Shown one piece after another: positions 25,081 through 32,882 of a stretch of 64,000 nt of DNA. A program made the translations under genes and the position numbers. The first letter of the stretch is position 1. Each line of letters starts with the position of its first letter. This DNA is from CAXRDE01 sp964229355 (GTDB lineage Bacteria; Cyanobacteriota; Sericytochromatia; UBA7694). The notes under the pieces are model-generated. The model did no database searches. It was not told where the DNA came from and saw nothing but the letters and a program-made list of their open reading frames with translations. The stretch is from the NCBI GenBank assembly GCA_964229355.1, contig CAXRDE010000009.1, forward strand, positions 124,001 to 188,000, given 5' to 3'.

Positions 25081-25515
25081 TTACACCATACCGCAGCGCT
25101 CTAACTCTTGCTGAAGATCGCTGCCAGTGAGCTGTAAAAGATTGGGAGCCGGAGAAGAAAGATAAAACAGACGGGTCCCGCTGTCTTGACCTTCAGAAAC
25201 ACATTGGCGAGCGTCAATGGAAAGCTGATCCATAAGGGTATCTAAACCATGAATTTGACACACGGTTTCACCTTGCTTAACGGTGGTGGGAGTAAACTCC
25301 CAGTAAAACTCAGCGGTTTCACATTGGCCTTTTAAAGCGTAGCGCCCCATGATTTGGGCATACATTTCGCGGGCCGCATCAGAGCCTGTGGACATGGCGG
25401 CAGAGGACTGAGGGCTGGCTTTTTCATTGGGGTTATTGTCACCGGTTTTTTCTGCAGGACACGCACTCAGCCCCACGCATATCAGGGTTGCCAAAAGCAT
25501 ACGTATTTTCTTCAT
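25081..25515 (-). CDS. Small hypothetical lipoprotein
   Basis: A 144-residue protein with signal peptide and lipobox LSAC, then a 40-residue low-complexity linker and a domain of about 90 residues with four Cys (CETAEF, VCQIHG, RQCVSEG, ERCG). These may form two disulfides in the periplasm. No family was recognised. I chose the Met at 25515, which gives a normal signal peptide; another ATG lies at 25536 in frame. It sits between the DUF4336 gene and alaS on the same strand, with a gap of 43 bases to alaS. Confidence 0.7.
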   Translation of the reverse strand: MKKIRMLLATLICVGLSACPAEKTGDNNPNEKASPQSSAAMSTGSDAAREMYAQIMGRYALKGQCETAEFYWEFTPTTVKQGETVCQIHGLDTLMDQLSIDARQCVSEGQDSGTRLFYLSSPAPNLLQLTGSDLQQELERCGMV

Positions 25516-25545
25516 CACAGGGTCCACTCGTTTCAAAGATTTGCT

Positions 25546-26226
25546 TCATTCTAATACAAAGGCCAGGGCTTGCGTAAAGCGGGTGCGGGCATTTTCCTCG
25601 ACACAGACGCCGTGAGCCATGACAATTCGTTCAAAATCCCATTGCAAAATGCGTTTGAGACTGTCTCTGAGCAAGCTTTTGTCCTGAATCGCCAGGGTTT
25701 TCACCAGGCGGCTACAGGCCAACTTGCCACGGGTCCCCATAAGGGCGGTGAGCACCTGTGCCTTAAGGCCCTGGGGCTCAAGCACATTAAACAACAAATC
25801 GGTCAAAATCAAAGTCTTGCTCTCGCCATGAAAAAACACGTACTCTTGCAGACGGGTGCCTTGTAGCGCCAGGGTCTCTACTGCCGAAGACCAGGGGTAG
25901 CTTCGCTCAGCTTGAAGGCGTTCCAAAGGCAGATCAGGCTGTTTTTTAGCCACGGCTCCAGGCGCCCACAACTGTGCCCTGGCAAAGGCACGGTGTGCAT
26001 CACGTAAATACAAGTGATGAAAGGCATTGGGAGCGACCACATGCTTAACAGCACCCAGGGCTTGAATTTCAGCCACAACATGTTGGGTTTCAGGTCCAGG
26101 ACCTATCAACAATAGCTCCCCTGGCGCATAGGCAATCAGGGTGGAACGGGTGCCCATTTCTACGCCTTGCATGGCGAAGGCCTGGGTATGGATCCAGGCA
26201 GAAGGCGAAAGTTGTGTCAGTGACAT
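25546..26226 (-). CDS. DUF4336 family protein (metallo-beta-lactamase-like fold)
   Basis: The 226-residue protein opens with a WIHT-type strand followed by a beta-lactamase-like core: LLLIGPGPET, VKHVVAPNAFHHLYLRDAH, and YVFFHGESKTLILTDLLFNV. A distal His appears in FERIVMAHGVCVEE. The full HxHxDH signature is absent (only HH is seen), as expected for DUF4336, so hydrolase activity is not certain. It lies 12 bases after alkC on the same strand; a shared role in damage response would be inference. Confidence 0.8.
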   Translation of the reverse strand: MSLTQLSPSAWIHTQAFAMQGVEMGTRSTLIAYAPGELLLIGPGPETQHVVAEIQALGAVKHVVAPNAFHHLYLRDAHRAFARAQLWAPGAVAKKQPDLPLERLQAERSYPWSSAVETLALQGTRLQEYVFFHGESKTLILTDLLFNVLEPQGLKAQVLTALMGTRGKLACSRLVKTLAIQDKSLLRDSLKRILQWDFERIVMAHGVCVEENARTRFTQALAFVLE

Positions 26227-26238
26227 CCTTAAAAATCC

Positions 26239-27378
26239 TCATTCAAAATAGAGTTCAAAATCAAAACGATCCCCTTGATGCCCATTGATCTGCAAGGCAA
26301 TGCCCTGGAGTCCAGGGTAAAGGGTTCGGGTACTGCGTTGTTGTAAGACCAGCGATTTTTGCAAAGTTAGGGTTTCACCCGGAGCCAGCACACAGGATTT
26401 AAGCTTGTACACCTTGGCGGTATGCTGACCTTTTTTATTGCGGTAAAAAAGCACATAGTCAAGCACAAAGCGTTGAGCTACTTTGGCCTGGGTCTGTAGC
26501 GTAAAACCAAAGGTCAACGCCTCCCCCAGAACCACCCGAGGGGTGAATACAAAGTCCGAAACCGTATAATTCGCCTCCACATCATACCCCAACAGTGCCA
26601 ACGCGTTGCCATGGCCTTGTTTCACCAGGGTACGCAAACTGTGTTGGCAAAGGTATTGCAAGTGAGCTGGCGGGGCCTGCTGCTGCATTCGCCACTGCTG
26701 AAGACAGCGTACGACCTGTTCAGGATGGATCTTGGACCAATCGTTCAAGTGGTTGGCCACAGAACGGCGCACAAAGCCTGTAGGGTCCGCGTGCAAAGCC
26801 GTTAATAAAGGCTCACACTGGCTCCACGATAAGGACACTTTCTGTCCCCAGGGCAAGCGGGGACGCGTTCCCTCACTCACCAGACGGCGCACATGATAAT
26901 GAGGATGGTTGATCCACTGCTGCAAGCGGGCCAGGGTTTCTTCAGGAAAAGCCTGTAAAAAGGGGCGAATCGCGTATTCTGATGAAAAACGGGTGGTCAT
27001 TTCACCCAGGGCATGTAAAGAAAAATCCAGATCTTCAGCAGTGCAACCATAGTGCGCCACAAAATCACTGTAGGGCGCGTAAATAAAATCCCCAAAATCG
27101 TTATCGAGCAACGTCGGATCACAGGGAGCGGGTAAAGCCTGAAGCAGCAAGTCTACGACCTGACGGTAAGTGCCCGGCAAATGCTGACGCAATTGGGTGC
27201 GTATCCAGACAATGCGCTCCCGTAGCTCTCGCTCCGCAAAGCCGGCCAGGGTATCTTGCTCAAAAGCGCTGGCGTCAAAAGTCGCGCAGCACCTTGCTAG
27301 CGGCTGACTTAACAGGCGTAGTTTCTCGGCATTAAACAGCTGGTCTTTTAAAAGCGGACGCTGAGTGAGAGGTGTCAT
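26239..27378 (-). CDS. alkC: AlkC-type DNA alkylation repair glycosylase with Ig-like domain
   Basis: The 379-residue protein begins with helical HEAT-like repeats and carries the AlkC hallmark VRRLVSEGTRPRLPWG, followed by DPTGFVRRSVANHLNDWSKI. After about residue 265 it switches to a beta-rich segment (FVFTPRVVLGEALTFGFTLQTQ, RFVLDYVLFYRNKKGQ), corresponding to the Ig-like domain of characterised AlkC enzymes. These excise N3-alkylated purines without flipping the base. Domain order and length match. It heads a minus-strand series with DUF4336, a lipoprotein and alaS. Confidence 0.9.
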   Translation of the reverse strand: MTPLTQRPLLKDQLFNAEKLRLLSQPLARCCATFDASAFEQDTLAGFAERELRERIVWIRTQLRQHLPGTYRQVVDLLLQALPAPCDPTLLDNDFGDFIYAPYSDFVAHYGCTAEDLDFSLHALGEMTTRFSSEYAIRPFLQAFPEETLARLQQWINHPHYHVRRLVSEGTRPRLPWGQKVSLSWSQCEPLLTALHADPTGFVRRSVANHLNDWSKIHPEQVVRCLQQWRMQQQAPPAHLQYLCQHSLRTLVKQGHGNALALLGYDVEANYTVSDFVFTPRVVLGEALTFGFTLQTQAKVAQRFVLDYVLFYRNKKGQHTAKVYKLKSCVLAPGETLTLQKSLVLQQRSTRTLYPGLQGIALQINGHQGDRFDFELYFE

Positions 27379-27448
27379 TAAAGCAAGTTTCTCAAAATAG
27401 ATTTAAAATAGAGGCATTACAGGTCATTGTACAGAAAGGTTCTTCAAG

Positions 27449-28108
27449 ATGAGACATTTTTTCCAATACGCAGCCCTCTTTTGTATTTGTGCAGGAGCCA
27501 TAAGCGCTTGTGAGACAAGCCTTTCACCCGCCACCCCCACTTCCACTGTATCTGAAAGCAGCGAAAACAACAGTTTAGATACACAACGACTGGAGGCGTT
27601 TCAAGCAGAGTTTGAGCAGGAAGGAAAAACCTATCAAGGGGCGATTCGCATGCTCTTTATTGCACTTTTAGAACTTGAAACCAGCCCTGCAACCGCAGAA
27701 GTTATGCTTAGCGCTGTGTACAACGGCAAAAAGATTGATGCAGACAGTGATTCCCCCACAGGGTTTTCACTGGGTAATTCAGATCGTTTTCTTTTAGAGC
27801 AAATGCAGCAGCGCCCTGAAATTGTCCGTTCTTATCTGGGAGGAACCCCCGACAAAAATTATGAAAATTTCGATCCCAGGGCTCAAAATATCACCTACCC
27901 TGCGCAGGGAACTGTCATTGAAGGCCTTCGCGTGAACAATACCATCGATGGCAACACGGAAGGCCAGGTCTATATCCAAAGTCAAGGGAAAGATTTCCCC
28001 ACGCCCATTCGTCTGGAAAAAAACAATCAAGGTCTCTTTAAGATTGATCCCAGCAGTGTCAGCAGTATTGCAACTGGCGTCAAGCAAGCTGAACCTGAAG
28101 ATTTCTAA
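27449..28108 (+). CDS. Hypothetical lipoprotein
   Basis: The 219-residue product has a signal peptide with lipobox ISAC, a Ser/Thr/Pro linker, then a globular domain. Visible features are a helix with GAIRMLFIALLELE, the motif RSYLGGTPDKNYENF and beta strands with GQVYIQSQGKDFPTPIRLEKN. The pattern of a helical start, a YxGxTPxNxY-type element and a beta-rich end recalls bacterial DUF6935-like proteins, but I cannot confirm this. AAGG lies eight bases before the ATG. It is convergent with the thioesterase gene, with a four-base 3' overlap. Confidence 0.7.
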   Translation: MRHFFQYAALFCICAGAISACETSLSPATPTSTVSESSENNSLDTQRLEAFQAEFEQEGKTYQGAIRMLFIALLELETSPATAEVMLSAVYNGKKIDADSDSPTGFSLGNSDRFLLEQMQQRPEIVRSYLGGTPDKNYENFDPRAQNITYPAQGTVIEGLRVNNTIDGNTEGQVYIQSQGKDFPTPIRLEKNNQGLFKIDPSSVSSIATGVKQAEPEDF

Positions 28109-28515
28109 GTTGCCATGCCAAAGGCTGCCAGCCAAATATCAGGGGGCATCACCAGTTTACGCTCTCGCAGGTCCATCATGCCCCCTGTAATTTGCAAGGT
28201 CGAAGCCAGTTCGCCCTCAGGCAAATACATTTCTTGACCCAGGGTGAAAATTTTCTTTTGATAATTCACCACACGGGTATGAATGCTTAAGGTTTGCCGC
28301 GCCAGTACCTCACGGCGATAGTCCAAATTGACGTTTAAGATCACAGGCCCCACCTGCAGACGGTGAATATCCGCCAGGCTGAGATGGTAATCTGCCATCC
28401 AGTCCCAGCGGGCCTGCTCATAAAGCTCCAAATACTTGGCATGGTTCACATGACCAAAGGCATCCAGATAGGTTTCATAAACAGGAATCTGGGCAACGTG
28501 GACTGCTGATGACAT
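28105..28515 (-). CDS. Acyl-CoA thioesterase, 4HBT/YbgC-like hotdog fold
   Basis: The 136-residue protein shows the YbgC-type active-site pattern ETYLDAFGHVNHAKYLELYEQARWDW, where the Asp and His-Val-Asn-His lie at the start of the hot-dog helix, then LDYRREVLARQTLSIHTRV. It should hydrolyse an acyl-CoA of unknown chain length. The gene starts two bases after tldE stops, so it is co-transcribed with tldD-tldE, although no functional link is known. Confidence 0.9.
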   Translation of the reverse strand: MSSAVHVAQIPVYETYLDAFGHVNHAKYLELYEQARWDWMADYHLSLADIHRLQVGPVILNVNLDYRREVLARQTLSIHTRVVNYQKKIFTLGQEMYLPEGELASTLQITGGMMDLRERKLVMPPDIWLAAFGMAT

Positions 28516-28517
28516 AC

Positions 28518-29870
28518 TTAAGCCTCTTTTGAAACACCCGTAAAATGAAAATTGCGAATTTTCAACGCCGGCACCGCCAATTTACCGAAGTAACCGGTAA
28601 AACCGTAAATTTGGTCACCCACGCCTTCAATATTGGCAAAGGCTTTAAGCAAAGACTCGTTGTAACGCATGTTGCGCAACGGACGACTGAGCTTGCCGTT
28701 TTCAATCAAGAAGGTACCGTCACGGGTCATGCCTGTAATTATGGCTTGCTTGGGATCGACCACATTGGAGTACCACAAGCGGGTCACATAAATGCCCCGC
28801 TCGGTACTGGCAATCATGTCTTCAAGGGTGTCCGTGCCCGCTTGAAGCACAATATTGGCGGGCATGGGGTTCGAAGAAGGAGGCATGCTACCGTGACCCG
28901 TAGATTGTTTACCGGCCCGCTGGGCTGTCTTACGATCATAAGCCACAGCCTCAATCCGTCCATTTTGGATCAGGGTCAAAGGCTGTTTGGGATGTCCTTC
29001 GGGGTCAAAAGCAGGCCCTACCACTTCCTCAATAAAAGGATTGTCCACAAGGGTGATGCGGGAATCAAAAAGGGTTTCTCCCATTTTGCCAGCGGTAAAG
29101 GTACGGTTTTCTTCGTAGCCTAACCCCGCAAAGCCCAGGTAATTGAAAAACTCAATGAGCTCCAGCACCGCGGTAGGGGCCAACACCACCGTGTAAGCCC
29201 CGGGTTCGGTTTCACCAGGGTTTTGAGCAAGAACGGCTTTTTCCATGGCATCGTACGCCAGGGTTTCCACATCAATCTGGGCAAAGTTATGACTGTGGAA
29301 CTCAGCCCAGGCAGAGCCCTGGTTTTGGGCCATGGCAGTGTAGGTGAAGCTGGCTTGCGTCCAGGCCTGGTAAGCAAAAAGGCCTTTAGAGTTCATGGTA
29401 GAAAGCATGGCGTCGCCATTGACCAACATGCCTGCAGAGGTCAAATCTTTGGCCATGGATGCCTTTAAAATGGGAGCCAAACGTTCCGCTTTTTCGTGGG
29501 GCGTGTAATCAATGGTGGCCTGGTGGTAAATCTCTGGGCGTTCGGGGGTGTCTACGGGATCCAAAACCGCCGTCCACTCTTTATCGGCTTTGCTGTGCTT
29601 CGCCGCCAGACAGGCGTTATCCACCACTTTTTTAAGGTTTTTGCCGTCAAAAATATTACAAGAGGCCACGCCCACCTGTTGCCCAAAAGCGACTCTGACC
29701 GTCAGGTCGTATTCTTTTTGCGCGCCGTTTTGCGAAATGTAGTTATTGGTAAACCGGGTCGAAAAGGTTTTTCCGCCATTTAAAATCACTTCGGTTTCGT
29801 CAGCGGGCGAGTATTGAATCGCTGCGGATAAAATTTCGTGGGCTTTTTTCTTACTGAGCATAGCCAACAC
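28518..29870 (-). CDS. TldE/PmbA-type metalloprotease partner subunit
   Basis: The 450-residue protein belongs to the TldD/PmbA fold but lacks HExxxH, as expected of the non-catalytic partner TldE. Visible blocks are RFTNNYISQNGAQKEYDLTVRVAFG, PGAYTVVLAPTAVLELIEFFNY, ENRTFTAGKMGETLFDS and NIVLQAGTDTLEDMI. TldD and TldE form a heterodimeric protease that degrades unfolded or modified peptides such as microcin precursors. The start overlaps tldD's end by about 20 bases; another Met at 29861 is possible. Confidence 0.9.
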   Translation of the reverse strand: MLAMLSKKKAHEILSAAIQYSPADETEVILNGGKTFSTRFTNNYISQNGAQKEYDLTVRVAFGQQVGVASCNIFDGKNLKKVVDNACLAAKHSKADKEWTAVLDPVDTPERPEIYHQATIDYTPHEKAERLAPILKASMAKDLTSAGMLVNGDAMLSTMNSKGLFAYQAWTQASFTYTAMAQNQGSAWAEFHSHNFAQIDVETLAYDAMEKAVLAQNPGETEPGAYTVVLAPTAVLELIEFFNYLGFAGLGYEENRTFTAGKMGETLFDSRITLVDNPFIEEVVGPAFDPEGHPKQPLTLIQNGRIEAVAYDRKTAQRAGKQSTGHGSMPPSSNPMPANIVLQAGTDTLEDMIASTERGIYVTRLWYSNVVDPKQAIITGMTRDGTFLIENGKLSRPLRNMRYNESLLKAFANIEGVGDQIYGFTGYFGKLAVPALKIRNFHFTGVSKEA

Positions 29871-31305
29871 CTACTTTCACCTGGTTAAAGCGGGCATAAG
29901 AAACCCCGTGTCCCACACGGGCCACCTGCATGGGCTGCCCTTTACCACAGTTGGGTGTGCCCCAAACATCATAGTATTTTTCGTTGGCAATGGCATCGCA
30001 ACTGCGCCAGAACTGGGGGGTGGTTCCGGTGTAAGTGGGGTTTTTCACCATGCCTGTAATTTTTCCTTTTTTGATTTCCCAGCCGATCTCTGCACCAAAC
30101 TGAAAGTTCAAGCGCTTGTCATCAATGGACCAACTGCGGTTGTCGGTAATTAAAATACCGTCATCGGTGGTGCCAATCATTTCATCTAACTCATGGTCAC
30201 CGGGCAGGAGATTAATATTGGTCATGCGTACAATGGGCGTGTGGTTCCAACCTTCAGCCCGCATACAACCGTTAGACTCCATATCAAAGCTTTCTGCGGT
30301 TTCTCGACCCATCAAATAGCCCACAAATTGCCCCTGACGAATAATATCCGAGCGCTGCGCTGGCGTGCCTTCATCGTCATAACCAAACGAGCCCAAAGCG
30401 CCGGGTACGGTGGCATCGGCTACAATGTTCACAATTTCAGAGCCATAGGTAAAGTTATTGAGCTTATCGCGGGTTAAAAAGCTGGTGCCCGCAAAGTCGG
30501 CTTCGTGGCCCAACACGCGATCAAACTCCACCGGGTGACCACAGGACTCATGCACCTGCAAGGCCAATTGAGAACCGCCCAGAATGATGGTTTTATCTCC
30601 CGCAGGACAGTTGGGAGCAGACAGCAGCGCCACCGCCTCTTCCGCGGTTTTTTGCGCGTTTTCTTTAAGGTTTAACAGGGGAATCAATTCATAACCCGCC
30701 GATTTAAACTGCCCACCAAAGGGAGCAGGAAAAGAGCGGGTTTGCACGTCGGTCTCAGACACGGCGGTAGCCGAAAAGCCCGCCCCACTTTGAATGATTT
30801 CTTGCTCGATCTCAGAGCCTTCGCTGTTGACCAAAATTTGCCATTCTTTTGAAAAGTCCATGCTGGCATCACTTAAGGCAACGCCTTTGGTGTTCCGCAA
30901 AATCTCTTCTATCGAAAAAAGGGTGTCAAGTTTTTCTTCTAAAGACACCTGAAACGGATCCTGTTCACAAGGGGACTTCCAGGTGGTAATAATGGGTTTG
31001 CGCTTTGCCAGTACCACCGGCGCATGATACAAGTGAGCTGAGTCTCGCGCCAAAGAAATAGCGCGCTGTACGGCAATTTCAATTTTATTCTTTTTTAAGT
31101 CGGGGTTGGCGGCAAAGCCCCAGGCGCCGTTGACCAAAACCCGCACGCCAATGCCCATTTCGGTATGTTGGCGAATGCCGTTGACATTACCATTGCGCAC
31201 ATCAAGTACTTCACGCTGAAGCTTAATGACCCGTGCATCGGCATAGCTGGCACCCATTTGCAGGGCGGTATCGATCGCCAATTTGGCCAGATCTTTCTCG
31301 TTCAT
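29851..31305 (-). CDS. TldD-type metalloprotease (catalytic subunit)
   Basis: The 484-residue protein has the zinc motif HESCGH (about residues 252-257; HExxxH) inside ALQVHESCGHPVEFDRVLG. The later Cys required for zinc binding is a candidate in TPNCGKGQPMQVARVGHG. The N-terminal region has MGASYADARVIKLQREVLDVRNG, typical of the family. With the adjacent TldE-like subunit it should form the heterodimeric protease. It heads a tldD-tldE-thioesterase operon, divergent from the RsbW-like gene across a 198-base gap. Confidence 0.93.
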   Translation of the reverse strand: MNEKDLAKLAIDTALQMGASYADARVIKLQREVLDVRNGNVNGIRQHTEMGIGVRVLVNGAWGFAANPDLKKNKIEIAVQRAISLARDSAHLYHAPVVLAKRKPIITTWKSPCEQDPFQVSLEEKLDTLFSIEEILRNTKGVALSDASMDFSKEWQILVNSEGSEIEQEIIQSGAGFSATAVSETDVQTRSFPAPFGGQFKSAGYELIPLLNLKENAQKTAEEAVALLSAPNCPAGDKTIILGGSQLALQVHESCGHPVEFDRVLGHEADFAGTSFLTRDKLNNFTYGSEIVNIVADATVPGALGSFGYDDEGTPAQRSDIIRQGQFVGYLMGRETAESFDMESNGCMRAEGWNHTPIVRMTNINLLPGDHELDEMIGTTDDGILITDNRSWSIDDKRLNFQFGAEIGWEIKKGKITGMVKNPTYTGTTPQFWRSCDAIANEKYYDVWGTPNCGKGQPMQVARVGHGVSYARFNQVKVGVGYAQ

Positions 31306-31463
31306 GGTGTCCTCAAGATTTTATGATTAGTACTATTGTATCAGGGGGCCCCGGCGGTCTGGGAACAATGCATTTTTTTCTTGCTTTTTTTATCAAAATT
31401 ATGTTAAATCTGAAGCAGTCGCGGCCAGAGCTCTGCCATCTCATCTCAAGGGGGGATATCATG

Positions 31464-31469
31464 TATACT
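31464..31469 (+). promoter_or_regulatory. Candidate -10 element for the RsbW-like operon
   Basis: TATACT lies 34 bases before the kinase start, with a GGGGGG-rich stretch upstream and no convincing -35. It is the best match in the divergent gap. Confidence 0.3.
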
Positions 31470-31503
31470 GTGTCATATCTTATTTCAAAGCGAGATTTGC
31501 TGA

Positions 31504-31950
31504 ATGTCTGATTCTTCATCAGAAAAAGCGCAAAAGCCCACGCATCAGGAAGTCGAATTGATCATTCCTATGTTGCAGGACATGGAGCTTACAGCAACCC
31601 AGACCGCCTGCTCCATTGCGCAACATATGAAATTCGATGAAGATCGTATTGATGAAGTCAAAATGGCCTTAATCGAAGCCATTATCAATGCGTTCGAACA
31701 CAGCCAAAGTCCCGATAAAAAAGTGCGCATTCGCTTTGTGCTGGGTGAAGAAAATCTGACGGTTATCATTCAAGATCATGGTCAGGGTTTTGCCCTCGAA
31801 AGCATTGAAAAACCAGAGATCGGTAAAAAATTACATCACGAATATAAGCGGGGCTGGGGCTTAATGCTCATTGAAAATTTGATGGATACAGTGTACATTG
31901 AATCCAATGCGAATGGCACTACCCTTGTCATGTCCAAGAACCGCAAGTGA
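31504..31950 (+). CDS. RsbW-like anti-sigma/partner-switching serine kinase
   Basis: A 148-residue GHKL ATPase of the anti-sigma type: N-box ALIEAIINAFEHSQ, G1 box DHGQGF and G2 box GWGLMLIENLMD. Such proteins bind and phosphorylate a STAS-domain antagonist and sequester a sigma factor or other partner. The next gene is a STAS antagonist, which supports the partner-switch reading. There is no membrane or sensor domain, and no sigma-factor gene in the window. The N-terminal 30 residues are a polar extension. Confidence 0.92.
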   Translation: MSDSSSEKAQKPTHQEVELIIPMLQDMELTATQTACSIAQHMKFDEDRIDEVKMALIEAIINAFEHSQSPDKKVRIRFVLGEENLTVIIQDHGQGFALESIEKPEIGKKLHHEYKRGWGLMLIENLMDTVYIESNANGTTLVMSKNRK

Positions 31951-31969
31951 GACAAAATCGGAGGCAACC

Positions 31970-32317
31970 TTGTCAGAGAGTTTTAATTTAACCTTAGAAG
32001 AACACACAGATTACGCCATCATTCGCACCGAGGGATATGTCAACAACCTGGGTGGAGAAAAAATCGGAGAAGCGGCTGATCAGCTCATTGAGCAAGGTGT
32101 ACGCAAACTGATCTTAAACTTTGAAAAATCAAATGTGGTTAACAGTATTGGGATCTCCATTCTGATTGAAGTGATTGAGAAAATCGTGGATGTGGACGGA
32201 CAAATTGCCTTTTGCTACCTGACCAAAACCATCGAAAAAACCTTTAACATTATGGGGTTGACACAATATGCCGAAATTTATGCCACTGAAGCAGAAGCGG
32301 TAGAGAAACTGGCATAA
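31970..32317 (+). CDS. STAS-domain anti-sigma-factor antagonist (TTG start)
   Basis: A 115-residue STAS protein with RTEGYVNNLGG, then KLILNFEKSNVVNSIGISILIEVIEK. The Ser in NSIGIS is in the place phosphorylated by RsbW-type kinases in SpoIIAA/RsbV. I choose TTG at 31970 because GGAGG lies five bases ahead and gives a normal STAS start; ATGs further upstream lie inside the kinase gene. The stop overlaps the next gene's ATG (TAATG). It is expected to be the substrate of the adjacent kinase. Confidence 0.9.
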   Translation: MSESFNLTLEEHTDYAIIRTEGYVNNLGGEKIGEAADQLIEQGVRKLILNFEKSNVVNSIGISILIEVIEKIVDVDGQIAFCYLTKTIEKTFNIMGLTQYAEIYATEAEAVEKLA

Positions 32318-32880
32318 TGGATCAAAACCAACGCCCTCCTCAAAATGGTCCTTTTTCTCGTCAGCCCTCCTTGAACCGCCAACGGGGACAAACAGGACGT
32401 CTTCCCGCTCTGGGTGGCACGGGCAACCTGCCGCCCCAAAAAGGGCAAGCTCCTCCTCCGCCAGGACAAGCTCCACGCCCTGGGAGCCCTCCACCTCCCC
32501 CAGGGGGGCAGCGTTCTCAATTGGAGAACGGCGATAGCTTACAAATGTCAGGCCAGGTGGGGCCCGGCCGTAAAGAGCCTCCACCGGTGGTGGCACAAAA
32601 TCTCGGGGAATCCCCGCTGGGCCCAGGCATTGCCAAGGTCAGCACCCTCGAAGACGGAGCCAAAGTGGTGCGCTATACACAGCCACAAAAACTAACCCGT
32701 CTGCTCAAAGACGCCAAAGCCAACATCGGCGGAGAAGACTCTCGCTTTTACGGCAAAGGCTGGGTGATTGGAAACCAAATCGCAAAAATTGCCGCCGATG
32801 GCATGTCTGTCATTTACTACCCACAGGACATCTCTGATCTGGTCAGGGACTTATTGGGTCCTGACTCAGAAACCTTATAA
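32317..32880 (+). CDS. Pro/Gln-rich hypothetical protein
   Basis: The 187-residue protein is disordered and rich in Pro, Gln and Gly for the first 100 residues. It then has a compact C-terminal domain of about 80 residues (AKVSTLEDGAKVVRYTQPQKLTRLLKDAK and GKGWVIGNQIAKIAADGMSVIYYPQDI). No family was recognised. It is coupled to the STAS gene by TAATG and followed after two bases by the GAF-GGDEF cyclase, so it is likely to work in the same signalling module, perhaps as an adaptor. That role is inference. Confidence 0.7.
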   Translation: MDQNQRPPQNGPFSRQPSLNRQRGQTGRLPALGGTGNLPPQKGQAPPPPGQAPRPGSPPPPPGGQRSQLENGDSLQMSGQVGPGRKEPPPVVAQNLGESPLGPGIAKVSTLEDGAKVVRYTQPQKLTRLLKDAKANIGGEDSRFYGKGWVIGNQIAKIAADGMSVIYYPQDISDLVRDLLGPDSETL

Positions 32881-32882
32881 CT

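Noticed and set aside
28545..29123. Long plus-strand frame inside tldE
   Set aside because: It is the antisense shadow of a well-supported gene and carries no recognisable motif.
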